NCBI RefSeq assembly: GCF_003425665.1
Contig: NZ_QQRQ01000014.1
Location: forward strand, 1 to 52,861
Reading direction: 5' to 3'
DNA from: Evtepia gabavorous
Lineage (GTDB): Bacteria; Bacillota; Clostridia; Oscillospirales; Oscillospiraceae
Length of the DNA: 52,861 nucleotides
The number at the start of each line of letters is the position of its first letter. The first letter of the stretch is position 1. The translations under genes were made by a program, and so were the position numbers. A model generated the notes under the pieces. That model worked only from the letters and a program-made list of their open reading frames with translations, made no database searches and was not told the origin of the DNA. This document shows positions 1-7,331 of this stretch, piece by piece.

Positions 1-27
1 GGGGGATGAGATGGGAGAGGATACCGG

Positions 28-588
28 ATGGAACCAAGAACCCTGCTGAACGCCTTGGCCGTGGCAGAACGGCTGAAGGGGACCACCCGCCACTGCTACA
101 CTTCCAACGGCAGGCGGGAGAGCGTGGCCGAGCACAGCTGGATGATGACCTTGATGGCCTTTTTCCTGCAAGAGGAATTCCCGGAAGCCGACATGAACAA
201 GGTCATTCGCATGTGTATCATCCATGACCTGGGGGAGGCCTTTACGGGGGACATCCCCAGCTTTGAAAAGAGCCCGGCGGACGAGGATCGGGAGGAGACG
301 CTGCTGCACCGGTGGGTGGCCTCCCTCCCGGCGTCCTGCGCCCGGGAAATGGAGGAACTGTACGAGGAGATGGCCCAGCGGAACACCTTGGAGGCCAAGC
401 TCTATAAGGCCATTGACGGATTGGAGGCGGTGATCCAGCACAACGCCTCAGACCTGTCCACTTGGATTCCGCTGGAGTACACGCTGAACAAAACCTATGC
501 TGACGACAAGGTGGCCTTTTCCGACTATCTCGTGGCACTGCGGCAGGCGGTGCGGGAGGACACCCTGCGTAAGCTGGGAGAGCTCTGA
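28..588 (+). CDS. HD-domain phosphohydrolase (YfbR/HD_3-like)
   Basis: A 186-residue cytoplasmic protein of the HD metal-dependent phosphohydrolase superfamily. The metal-binding residues are in the expected order: His36 in SVAEHSWMM, the His66-Asp67 doublet in IIHDLGEAF, Glu70, Asp75 in TGDIPS, and a distal Asp130 in KAIDGLEA. Length and layout resemble YfbR-type 5'-deoxynucleotidases, so nucleotide monophosphate hydrolysis is the best guess, but the substrate cannot be read from sequence. The start is supported by GGGAGAGG just upstream. A strong hairpin follows the stop, so the gene probably ends its transcript here; the upstream part lies outside the window. Family assignment is firm, substrate is not. 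Confidence 0.85.
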   Translation: MEPRTLLNALAVAERLKGTTRHCYTSNGRRESVAEHSWMMTLMAFFLQEEFPEADMNKVIRMCIIHDLGEAFTGDIPSFEKSPADEDREETLLHRWVASLPASCAREMEELYEEMAQRNTLEAKLYKAIDGLEAVIQHNASDLSTWIPLEYTLNKTYADDKVAFSDYLVALRQAVREDTLRKLGEL

Positions 589-622
589 GCGTCTCTGCCC
601 AGAGAAGATACCTTGCATCCAC

Positions 623-660
623 AGAGAGGCCGCCGGCGCAGATGCGCCGGCGGCCTCTCT
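623..660 (+). terminator. Intrinsic terminator hairpin after the HD gene
   Basis: A perfect 18-bp stem (623-640 with 643-660) closed by a two-base loop, very GC-rich, 35 bases after the HD-domain stop codon. The T-run after it is weak (GGTTTGGG), so it may pause or terminate only partly. Confidence 0.7.
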
Positions 661-808
661 GGTTTGGGTGGATGTTTTCAAAAAAGACACGGAAATTTAA
701 CGAAAGGATGGGGGAAAACTTTACGGGCGCCTGATACAATCAAACCGGAAGAATCAGAAACGTACAGTAAGAACGCGGGCCTGGGAGGCCCAGACAGGAG
801 GGAATACG

Positions 809-1624
809 GTGCAAACGTTACGGAATAAAAAGGGATTCATCTGTGACATGGATGGCGTGATCTACCACGGCAACCGTCTGCTGCCCGGGGTCCGGGAATT
901 TGTGGACTGGCTGCAGCGGGAAAAGAAGGACTTTCTGTTTTTAACCAACAACAGCGGAAAGACCCAGCGGGAGCTGCAAGCCAAGCTCTCCCGGATGGGA
1001 TTGGACATTGACGAGAAGCATTTTTACACCAGTGCCCTGGCCACCGCCCAGTTTATTGCCACCCAAATGCCGGGGGCCCGGGCCTTTGTCATTGGGGAGC
1101 CCGGCCTGCTCAACGCCCTGTATGAACAGGGCATCACCTTTGACGATGTCTCCCCAGACTATGTGATCGTGGGGGAGTCCAGCAGCTATACCTATGACAA
1201 TATCTGCCGGGCGGTGCGGTGCGTTCAAAAAGGCGCCCGGCTCATTGGCACCAACAGCGACCTGACCGGCCCCACCGAGCAGGGCATCGTGCCCGCCTGT
1301 CGGGCCCTGGTGGCCCCCATTGAGCTGGCCACGGGGAAGGAGGCCTACTACATCGGCAAGCCCAATCCGCTGATGATGCGGACGGGCATCAACCTCTTGG
1401 GGGGGCACTCCCAGGACACCGTCATCATTGGGGACCGGATGGACACGGACATCGTGGCGGGCATTGAATGCGGCCTGGACACGGTGCTGGTTCTCTCCGG
1501 GGTCACAGACCGGTCCATGATTGACCACTTCCCCTATCGCCCCCGGCTGGTCTTGCAGGGGGTGGGGGACATCCCGGACGCGGCGGAGGAGGGGATCGTG
1601 CATCTGGAGTCCGCAGTGGGCTAA
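809..1624 (+). CDS. HAD-IIA family sugar/aryl phosphatase (NagD-like)
   Basis: A 271-residue HAD-superfamily hydrolase of subfamily IIA (NagD / 4-nitrophenylphosphatase-like). Motif I is CDMDGVIYHG with nucleophile Asp13 and acid/base Asp15; motif II is the NNSGKT stretch; the motif III lysine is in IGKPNP; motif IV is IIGDRMDTDI near residue 210. It should hydrolyse small phosphomonoesters in the cytoplasm; the physiological substrate is unknown. The start is GTG, chosen because CAGGAGGGA lies 6 bases upstream and the DMDG motif then sits at the usual distance from the N-terminus. It is flanked by hairpins on both sides and is probably monocistronic. I could not find a clean promoter upstream: a TACAAT at 735-740 lacks a -35 match. 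Confidence 0.88.
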   Translation: MQTLRNKKGFICDMDGVIYHGNRLLPGVREFVDWLQREKKDFLFLTNNSGKTQRELQAKLSRMGLDIDEKHFYTSALATAQFIATQMPGARAFVIGEPGLLNALYEQGITFDDVSPDYVIVGESSSYTYDNICRAVRCVQKGARLIGTNSDLTGPTEQGIVPACRALVAPIELATGKEAYYIGKPNPLMMRTGINLLGGHSQDTVIIGDRMDTDIVAGIECGLDTVLVLSGVTDRSMIDHFPYRPRLVLQGVGDIPDAAEEGIVHLESAVG

Positions 1625-1669
1625 GGGCCTGCCCGCCCCGGGACGGTCTATTCCTGGTGGGAGAAAACA

Positions 1670-1703
1670 AAAAACCCTGAAACCTCTCGGCTTCAGGGTT
1701 TTT
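1670..1703. terminator. Bidirectional terminator between HAD gene and tRNA-Val
   Basis: Inverted repeat AAAAACCCTGAA (1670-1681) / TTCAGGGTTTTT (1692-1703) with a 10-base loop. The A-run and T-run at opposite ends let it terminate both the plus-strand HAD gene and the minus-strand tRNA. Confidence 0.85.
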
Positions 1704-1704
1704 C

Positions 1705-1781
1705 TGGTGGACGATACAGGACTTGAACCTGTGACCTCCCGCACGTCAAGCGGATGCTCATACCAGCTGAGCTAATCGTCC
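1705..1781 (-). tRNA. tRNA-Val (anticodon GAC)
   Basis: Read on the minus strand this folds as a full cloverleaf: acceptor stem GGACGAT (1775-1781) with ATCGTCC (1709-1715), D-arm GCTCAGCTGGTATGAGC, anticodon loop TTGACGT carrying GAC, T-arm with GGTTCAAGTCC, and an encoded CCA end at 1705-1707. The anticodon reads valine GUC (and GUU by wobble). The anticodon stem contains one G-T wobble pair. It stands alone with its own promoter and terminator. Confidence 0.96.
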
Positions 1782-1802
1782 GTCTCTTGCGGAACGAGTA
1801 TT

Positions 1803-1831
1803 ATTTTATCGGATTTCGGGAGATTTGTCAA
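1803..1831 (-). promoter_or_regulatory. Promoter of tRNA-Val
   Basis: On the minus strand TTGACA (1826-1831), 17 bases, then TAAAAT (1803-1808), about 15 bases upstream of the mature tRNA 5' end. Confidence 0.85.
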
Positions 1832-1894
1832 TAGATTTTTTCAAAAAACTTTTGTGCCGCGCCGGTTGTCCGCCGGCCCCCGGGGATGGAAAAA

Positions 1895-1923
1895 TTGACA
1901 AGGGAAGGGGACTTCTCTATAAT
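1895..1923 (+). promoter_or_regulatory. Consensus sigma-A promoter for the AlbA_2-family gene
   Basis: TTGACA (1895-1900), 17-base spacer, TATAAT (1918-1923): a full consensus match. The start codon of the next gene lies 45 bases downstream. Confidence 0.9.
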
Positions 1924-1967
1924 ACCATTCAGTTAGGAATGGCGCGCGGCGGAATCAGGAGGGGCCC

Positions 1968-3350
1968 ATGATTGATCTGAACCACATCGCCCGGTACCAA
2001 GAGAACAACCGCATTGAGGCCAAAAAGGCCGCGGGGGGCTTTCCCCACAGCCTGTGGGAGACCTATTCCGCCTTTGCCAACACCATCGGCGGTCTGATCC
2101 TGCTGGGGGTGGAGGAGGCCCGGGACAAAACCCTCCGGGTCACCGGCATCCCGGATGGTCCAGGGTATGTACGTCTGTTCTGGCAGACGGTGCAGGACCC
2201 CGCCAAGGTCAGCGCCAACATTCTCCAGCCCCAGGATGTCACCCTCCACACCATTGCGGGCAAAGAGGTTCTGGTGATCTCCGTGCCCCAGGCAGAGCGG
2301 CACCAGCGGCCAGTGTACATTGGGGACAGCCCCTTTACCGGCGCGTACCGCCGGGACGGCGAGGGGGACTATCACTGTTCCCCAGACGAGGTCCGGGCCA
2401 TGCTGCGGGACCGGGACGACGCCCCCGCCGACCTGGCGGTGCTGGAGAGCCGTGGACCGGAAGTCCTCTCCGGGGAGACCCTGCGCCAGTTCCGGCTGTG
2501 CATGGTGATGCGGCAGCCGGACCATCCCTGGAACGCCCTCCCGGATGACCAATTCCTGCCTGCTGCCGGTATTTTGGGGCCGGGACAGGGGGGAAAACTG
2601 CACCCCACCTTGGCCGGACTCCTGCTGCTGGGCAAGCGCAAGGCGCTGCGGGCGGTTTTTCCCGCCTTTCGCCTGGAGTATCGGGAGACGGACACCGGAT
2701 TTTGCCTGTCCACCCTTCGCCCGGGGCCGCCGGAAAATGTGTTCTCCTTTTACACCATGGTCTCCCGGCGGCTGACTGCGGTCTCCTCTCTGCTGGCCCA
2801 GGACCCGGGGGAGGGGGAGGCCTTGGCCGGCGCCCTGCGGGAGGCCGTTCTCAATGCCGTTCTCCACGCCGATTACTTCAGCCGGGGCGGCCTGACCATC
2901 CAGCGGACCGCCGCGGAGCTCACCGTCTCCAACGGGGGTCTGCTCCGGGTTTCACCGGAACAGGCCCAGGCCGGGCGGGCGGCTGATCCCCGGAACCGGG
3001 GGCTGATCCAGCTGTTTTCCCTGGTCCGTCTGGCCACGGGGACGGGGCAGGGGCTCCATGGGATCTATGCCCTCTGGGCCCGGCGGGGCTGGCAGACGCC
3101 CACCCTGTCCCAGGCGTTTCGCACCGGCGTGACCCAGCTCTCCCTTCCCCTCCCGCCCCAGACCTTCTCTTCGGCGGAGCTCACCCAACGGCAGATCATC
3201 GCCTACCTCACCGACCATGTCACCGCCGGCGTTAAGACCCTGGCCCAGGAGCTCGGTCTGCCCGACGGAGAGGTACAGGCGGGGCTGGATGCCCTTCTGG
3301 GGCGGGACCTGGTGGTCCGGCAGGGGAGAAGCTACCGTCTGCGGGCGTAA
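1968..3350 (+). CDS. AlbA_2 (Schlafen-like) domain ATP-binding transcriptional regulator
   Basis: A 460-residue protein of the 'divergent AAA / AlbA_2' putative transcriptional regulator family. The N-terminal AlbA_2 domain spans about residues 10-130 (IEAKKAAGG, then FANTIGGLILLGVEE, typical of the family). A GHKL-type ATP-binding domain follows at about 280-330 (EAVLNAVLHADY as the N-box, then VSNGG). A winged-helix segment closes the protein (RQIIAYLTDHVTAGVKTLAQ at 400-420). AGGAGG lies upstream of the ATG. It has a consensus promoter of its own and a terminator after it, so it is a single-gene unit. The ligand, targets and whether it binds DNA or RNA are unknown. Confidence 0.85.
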   Translation: MIDLNHIARYQENNRIEAKKAAGGFPHSLWETYSAFANTIGGLILLGVEEARDKTLRVTGIPDGPGYVRLFWQTVQDPAKVSANILQPQDVTLHTIAGKEVLVISVPQAERHQRPVYIGDSPFTGAYRRDGEGDYHCSPDEVRAMLRDRDDAPADLAVLESRGPEVLSGETLRQFRLCMVMRQPDHPWNALPDDQFLPAAGILGPGQGGKLHPTLAGLLLLGKRKALRAVFPAFRLEYRETDTGFCLSTLRPGPPENVFSFYTMVSRRLTAVSSLLAQDPGEGEALAGALREAVLNAVLHADYFSRGGLTIQRTAAELTVSNGGLLRVSPEQAQAGRAADPRNRGLIQLFSLVRLATGTGQGLHGIYALWARRGWQTPTLSQAFRTGVTQLSLPLPPQTFSSAELTQRQIIAYLTDHVTAGVKTLAQELGLPDGEVQAGLDALLGRDLVVRQGRSYRLRA

Positions 3351-3401
3351 TAGAGGAACGAGGGTACCCCTTTTTGCCTCTTCCCGTTTTATTAAAAAAT
3401 C

Positions 3402-3430
3402 AGAAGCCTCCCTGTCTCAGGGAGGCTTCT
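3402..3430. terminator. Bidirectional terminator between convergent genes
   Basis: Perfect 13-bp stem AGAAGCCTCCCTG (3402-3414) / 3418-3430 with a three-base loop. The A-run at 3392-3399 gives the minus-strand LuxR gene a proper U-tract; the plus-strand side lacks a long T-run. Confidence 0.85.
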
Positions 3431-3455
3431 TGCGGTTTGTCCGTTCTGTGGATCA

Positions 3456-4691
3456 TTAGGGTGGGGTTGTCTGATCCTTGAGGATGGGCTGGAGATGCAT
3501 GAGCAGGTCCACCTTGTTGTTGACCTCAAATTTCTTATAAATGTTGGCAATATGGGTGCGGACGGTGTAGATGCTGATGTGGAGCTCCTCCGCGATCTGT
3601 TCATTCTTCATGCCGGAGGCCAGGTAGTAGACGATCCGCCGCTCCTGTTGGGTCAGGGTGTTGTAGGGGTGATTCAAATTCTTGGGCAGGTCCTTGGTCT
3701 GGCAGGTGATGAGCATAAGGTGCCAGGTTTGGATCAGGCCCGCCGCGCTGGAGGAGAGAAACGAGGTGTGATAAAAGGTGATGTCCCCGGCCGGAGAAGT
3801 GAAGGTCTGACTGGTTCCGCCCTGGGTGGTCAGACGCTCGCTGATCTCGTTGATCATGGTCTGGACCTCCCGGAACTTGGGGTCTCCCTGGTAATTGCTC
3901 CGGAGGAAGTGGCCCTGGTTGTGCCGGTACTGTTCCCAGAAGATTTGGCTGATCTCCTGGGCCGCCTTGTTGGTCTGCATGACCGTCATGTCCTGGTTGA
4001 GGATCACCGCCCCCATTTTCACGTCTTGGAAAAAGAGCTGGAAGCTGTCATGGAACCGGGCCTCCCCGCTGTGGCGGAGATAGTTCTGGTAGTTGGCCTC
4101 CACCAGCTCCGCCAGATACTCCAGCAGGCCCCGCTCCTCTTCCCGAAAGCCGCCCTCCTCTTTGGTGTGAAAGAGCCCCATGGAACCGATCACCCGGTCC
4201 CCCAGGAAGAAGAAGAGGACCGCCTGATAATATAAATCCTCGGCGGACATGTGAATCCCGTAGGGGGTGCGCTCATAGTCCTCCAGGGTCATAACGTCCT
4301 CGGTGAAAATCACCCGCTTCCCCTTCAGATGGGGGGGCAGAGAGGAATAGCGGAAGATGTCATCCTTGTAAATGTGATCTTTGTAGTCATACATGGGGCC
4401 ATACCGGATGCCGTAGGTGATGTAGTTGCTCAGGGTGTTCACCCGCCGGGCCTGGCCCCCGGGAAAGGCCGTGTAGTGATAGGGGAAGAAGATGCTGCGC
4501 CGAAAGCCGAAATGCTTGTCGAACAGTGCCAGCACTTTTTTGGGAAAATTGTCGCTGTCCCTGGCCAGATCCAGGGAAAATGCCATTGCTGCGTCGTGCC
4601 AGGGTTCTGGAATTCTGCTGATGGCAGGTACCTCCTTTCCGCACCGGAAGGGTCCGGATCTTGCCGTGAAATGACAGATTTGCTGCATCAT
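3456..4691 (-). CDS. LuxR-type HTH transcriptional regulator
   Basis: A regulator of up to 411 residues with a C-terminal LuxR/FixJ helix-turn-helix (residues about 345-400: TLTQQERRIVYYLASGMKNE, then QIAEELHISIYTVRTHIANI). The N-terminal 230 residues look like a GAF-type sensor domain, followed by a PAS-like stretch (GAVILNQDMTVMQTNKAAQE). There is no receiver domain, so it is probably a direct ligand sensor. It is transcribed divergently from a thiolase 218 bases away, which makes that gene a candidate target. The start is uncertain. The ATG at 4691, or the next one at 4688 with GAGG five bases before it, fits the promoter, but the first 34 residues do not look like folded protein. A much stronger AAAGGAGGT lies inside them (about 4629-4638) with no ATG, GTG or TTG at the right distance, only ATC at 4622. 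The next in-frame ATG is at 4589. Confidence 0.85.
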   Translation of the reverse strand: MMQQICHFTARSGPFRCGKEVPAISRIPEPWHDAAMAFSLDLARDSDNFPKKVLALFDKHFGFRRSIFFPYHYTAFPGGQARRVNTLSNYITYGIRYGPMYDYKDHIYKDDIFRYSSLPPHLKGKRVIFTEDVMTLEDYERTPYGIHMSAEDLYYQAVLFFFLGDRVIGSMGLFHTKEEGGFREEERGLLEYLAELVEANYQNYLRHSGEARFHDSFQLFFQDVKMGAVILNQDMTVMQTNKAAQEISQIFWEQYRHNQGHFLRSNYQGDPKFREVQTMINEISERLTTQGGTSQTFTSPAGDITFYHTSFLSSSAAGLIQTWHLMLITCQTKDLPKNLNHPYNTLTQQERRIVYYLASGMKNEQIAEELHISIYTVRTHIANIYKKFEVNNKVDLLMHLQPILKDQTTPP

Positions 4692-4720
4692 TTCCTCGGC
4701 ATCATTTCTGTATTGGCGAC

Positions 4721-4749
4721 ATTATACACATTTTATACCATAAATTCAA
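4721..4749 (-). promoter_or_regulatory. Promoter of the LuxR-type regulator
   Basis: Minus strand TTGAAT (4744-4749), 17 bases, TATAAT (4721-4726). The predicted start of transcription near 4714 lies only about 23 bases before the ATG at 4691. Confidence 0.8.
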
Positions 4750-4803
4750 TCCCTTCTCCTCAAAAAGCATCAGAAAAATTTGTGACCTTTTTGTAACTTT
4801 GCC

Positions 4804-4831
4804 TTGACAACCCGCCTTTTCGGTGTATAAT
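4804..4831 (+). promoter_or_regulatory. Promoter of the thiolase gene
   Basis: TTGACA (4804-4809), 16-base spacer, TATAAT (4826-4831), 78 bases before the thiolase ATG. It lies back-to-back with the LuxR-type regulator promoter, with 54 bases between the two -35 boxes. Confidence 0.88.
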
Positions 4832-4909
4832 ATAGCTACCCTATGACATGAATTAGTGCATTTTAGTATAAAATGAACAAATACAAGACAGTACAGGAGG
4901 ATACCTCAA

Positions 4910-6139
4910 ATGCAACCGAGAGATGTAGTCATTGTCAGCGCCTGCCGTACCGCCATCGGTAAGTTCCAGGGGCAATTCAAGGATGTTCCCGCCAGAGAAC
5001 TTGCCATCACTGCGGGGAAGGAAGCCATTCGCCGCGCTGGTGTGGACATCAACACCATCGACGAAATTGTCATGGGCGAGTGCTATACCGCCATGCAGGG
5101 TTCCCTGCCTGCCCGCCAGGTCTCCATGCGGATCGGCCTGCCCATTGAGAGCAGCGCTGTCACCGTCAACCAGAACTGCGCCTCCGGTATGCGCGCGCTG
5201 GAAATCGCCTGCAACAACATTCAGCTGGGCAAGACCGAGATCGGCCTGGTGGTGGGCGTGGAAAATATGACCCAGGCCCCCTTCCTGCTGCCCAAAGCCC
5301 GTATGGGCTATCGGATGGGTGGCATCCCCACCGAGGGCGGCGCGGAGCTCTATGACAGCCTGCTCCACGACGCACTGTACGACGCCCTGGTCCCCGGCCA
5401 CATGGGTGTGACCGCCGACAACGTGGCCAAGCTCTGCAACGTCTCCCGGGAGGAATGTGACAAGTTGGCCGTCATCAGCCACAACCGCGCCTGCGCCGCC
5501 ATCGACGCCGGCAAGTTCAAGGATGAGATTGTCCCTGTGGTGATCCACAACAAGAAAAAGGGCGACATTGTCATCGACACCGATGAGCACCCCATCCGCA
5601 ACTGCAGCTATGAGACCATCTCCAAGATGAAGGCGGTCTTTACCCCCGATGGCGTCACCACCGCTGCCAACGCCTCCGGCATCAACGACGCCGCTGCGGC
5701 TGTGATTGTCATGTCTGCGGACAAGGCCAAGGAGCTGGGAATCAAGCCCATGGCCAAGATGATCAATATGTGCTCTGCCGGCGTGGAGCCCAAGTATATG
5801 GGCATTGGCCCCGCCTATGCCATTCCCAAGTGCCTGAAGGGCGCCGGCATGGACTTCTCCGAGGTGGACTATTGGGAGATCAACGAGGCCTTTGCCGCCC
5901 AGTTCCTGGGCGTTGGCCGCAAGCTGAAGGAGGAGCACGGCTGGGAAGTGGACCTGGACAAGACCAATGCCAACGGTTCTGGCATCTCCCTGGGGCACCC
6001 CATCGGCTGCACCGGCCTGCGGATCATTGTCTCCATGCTCTACGAAATGGAGCGCCGCGGCGCCACAGTGGGCGGCGCCTCCCTGTGTGTGGGCGGCGGC
6101 CCCGCCATGGCCTCCCTGTGGACCAAGAAGATGGACTGA
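4910..6139 (+). CDS. thlA: Acetyl-CoA C-acetyltransferase (thiolase)
   Basis: A 409-residue biosynthetic-type thiolase that condenses two acetyl-CoA to acetoacetyl-CoA. The acyl-carrying Cys90 is in NQNCASGMRAL; His363 in GHPIGCTG and Cys393 in CVGGGPAMA complete the catalytic set, all at family-normal positions. AGGAGG precedes the ATG. In butyrate-forming Clostridia this enzyme feeds the hbd-crt-bcd pathway or ketone-body metabolism, but none of those genes is adjacent. It is a single-gene unit divergent from a LuxR-type sensor and followed by several hairpins. Codons are strongly biased to C/G-ending forms, consistent with high expression (inference). The symbol thlA is by analogy; atoB is equivalent. 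Confidence 0.95.
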   Translation: MQPRDVVIVSACRTAIGKFQGQFKDVPARELAITAGKEAIRRAGVDINTIDEIVMGECYTAMQGSLPARQVSMRIGLPIESSAVTVNQNCASGMRALEIACNNIQLGKTEIGLVVGVENMTQAPFLLPKARMGYRMGGIPTEGGAELYDSLLHDALYDALVPGHMGVTADNVAKLCNVSREECDKLAVISHNRACAAIDAGKFKDEIVPVVIHNKKKGDIVIDTDEHPIRNCSYETISKMKAVFTPDGVTTAANASGINDAAAAVIVMSADKAKELGIKPMAKMINMCSAGVEPKYMGIGPAYAIPKCLKGAGMDFSEVDYWEINEAFAAQFLGVGRKLKEEHGWEVDLDKTNANGSGISLGHPIGCTGLRIIVSMLYEMERRGATVGGASLCVGGGPAMASLWTKKMD

Positions 6140-6162
6140 GTCCTCTCGTTTCCCTTGTATAA

Positions 6163-6199
6163 AAAATTGTGCCTGGCACAATTTTCCGGTCAACACCGG
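6163..6199 (+). terminator. Two stacked hairpins after the thiolase gene
   Basis: An exact odd palindrome centred on 6174 (6163-6173 mirrors 6175-6185), which folds as a 10-bp stem with AAAA/TTTT at its base. It is followed immediately by CCGGT-CAAC-ACCGG (6186-6199). The first could be a weak intrinsic terminator for thlA or a protein-binding palindrome. Confidence 0.5.
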
Positions 6200-6232
6200 A
6201 GTAGATCCGATTCGTTCGGTTGAAATCCAGAG

Positions 6233-6266
6233 AAAATGCCTGCCGCATCTGCGGCGGGCATTTTTT
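6233..6266 (+). terminator. Intrinsic terminator downstream of thlA
   Basis: A 15-bp stem (6233-6247 with 6250-6264, one G-T wobble) beginning AAAATGCC and ending in GGCATTTTTT. The A/T ends would allow termination in both directions. Confidence 0.85.
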
Positions 6267-6284
6267 CGTGATAGGCTTTCGCGG

Positions 6285-6313
6285 TTGCGCACGGTTTCAA
6301 AACATGGTAAGAT
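6285..6313 (+). promoter_or_regulatory. Promoter of prmA
   Basis: TTGCGC (6285-6290), 17-base spacer, TAAGAT (6308-6313), about 70 bases before the prmA start. Confidence 0.65.
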
Positions 6314-6382
6314 GGAACCCATAAACAGGCGGGCAGATCCATTGGCCCGCAGATTGGAATGCGCCCAGTGAGGAGGAACTGC

Positions 6383-7327
6383 ATGGATCATAGATGGCTG
6401 GAAATTGTGATAAACGCGAGGTCGGAGGAACTGGATGACCTCTGCGGCAAACTCATTGCCAACGGCGTGCCCGGCCTGGCAGTGGAGGAAGAGGAGGAGT
6501 TCCGGGCCTTTTTGGAGGAGAACCGGCAGTATTGGGACTATGTGGACGATGCCCTTATGGAGCAGATGAAGGGGGTCTCCCGGGTCAAGATTTATGTCAC
6601 CGATGATGCCGACGGGCAGGCGCAGCTGAAGGGCTATCTGGCCGGCATTGACCTGCCCTATACCACCGCCGCCCTCCGGGAGTACGACTGGGCCCACAGC
6701 TGGCAGAAGTATTACCGGCCCATGGCGGTGGGGGAGAAGCTGTACATTGTCCCGGAATGGGAGCGGGACACCGCGGACATTCCCGCCGGCGCCACCCGGC
6801 TGCTGATGAATCCGGGGCTTACCTTCGGCACCGGGTCCCATGCCTCTACCCAGCTGTGCTTGGAGGGGCTTGAGGCCTGTACCCGGAAGGGGGACCGGGT
6901 GCTGGACCTGGGGTGCGGCAGCGGCATCTTAGCCATTGCCGCCCTGTGCCTGGGAGCCGGTCAGGCGGTCGGGGTGGACATTGACCCCAAGGCTGTGGAC
7001 GTGGCCTATGAAAACGCCGCGCTCAACGGCATCGGGCGGGACCACTGCCGGTTTTTGGCCGGAAATGTTATCGCGGACCAGGGGTTAGTTCAGGAACTGG
7101 CCCGAGAAAAAGCCCAGGTGGTGTTGGCCAACATTGTGGCGGATGTTATCATCCCCTTGGCGCCGGTGGTTCCCCAACTGCTGGACCGTGAGGGGACCTT
7201 CCTCTGCTCGGGCATCATCGACACCCGGGGAGACGAGGTGGCCGCCGCCCTGGAGCAGGCGGGGCTGCTGGTGACAACCCGCCGGGAAAAGAACGGCTGG
7301 ATTGCCCTGGAAGCCCGGGTGCGATGA
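6383..7327 (+). CDS. prmA: Ribosomal protein L11 methyltransferase
   Basis: A 314-residue SAM-dependent methyltransferase that trimethylates amino groups of ribosomal protein L11. An N-terminal substrate-recognition region is followed by the PrmA signature NPGLTFGTGSHASTQLCLEG, the SAM-binding LDLGCGSGILAIAA at about residues 174-188, the acidic GVDIDPKAV end of strand 2, and the catalytic-type motif VLANIVADVI. The ATG at 6383 was chosen over an in-frame start 24 bases upstream because GAGGAGG sits directly in front of it. It is followed after 4 bases by a metallophosphatase gene, so the two are probably cotranscribed. Confidence 0.95.
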   Translation: MDHRWLEIVINARSEELDDLCGKLIANGVPGLAVEEEEEFRAFLEENRQYWDYVDDALMEQMKGVSRVKIYVTDDADGQAQLKGYLAGIDLPYTTAALREYDWAHSWQKYYRPMAVGEKLYIVPEWERDTADIPAGATRLLMNPGLTFGTGSHASTQLCLEGLEACTRKGDRVLDLGCGSGILAIAALCLGAGQAVGVDIDPKAVDVAYENAALNGIGRDHCRFLAGNVIADQGLVQELAREKAQVVLANIVADVIIPLAPVVPQLLDREGTFLCSGIIDTRGDEVAAALEQAGLLVTTRREKNGWIALEARVR

Positions 7328-7331
7328 CGCC

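Noticed and set aside
735-740. Promoter for the HAD-IIA gene at TACAAT
   Set aside because: No -35-like hexamer at 16-18 bases upstream and no extended -10; left unassigned.
4853-6841. Very long minus-strand open frame (662 codons) across thlA and prmA
   Set aside because: It lies antisense to two unmistakable genes, has low-complexity Gly/His/Val/Leu-rich sequence typical of GC-rich third-position bias, and has no ribosome-binding site. The same applies to 8869-10929, 13759-15252, 19426-21096, 31976-33208 and 36363-38486.
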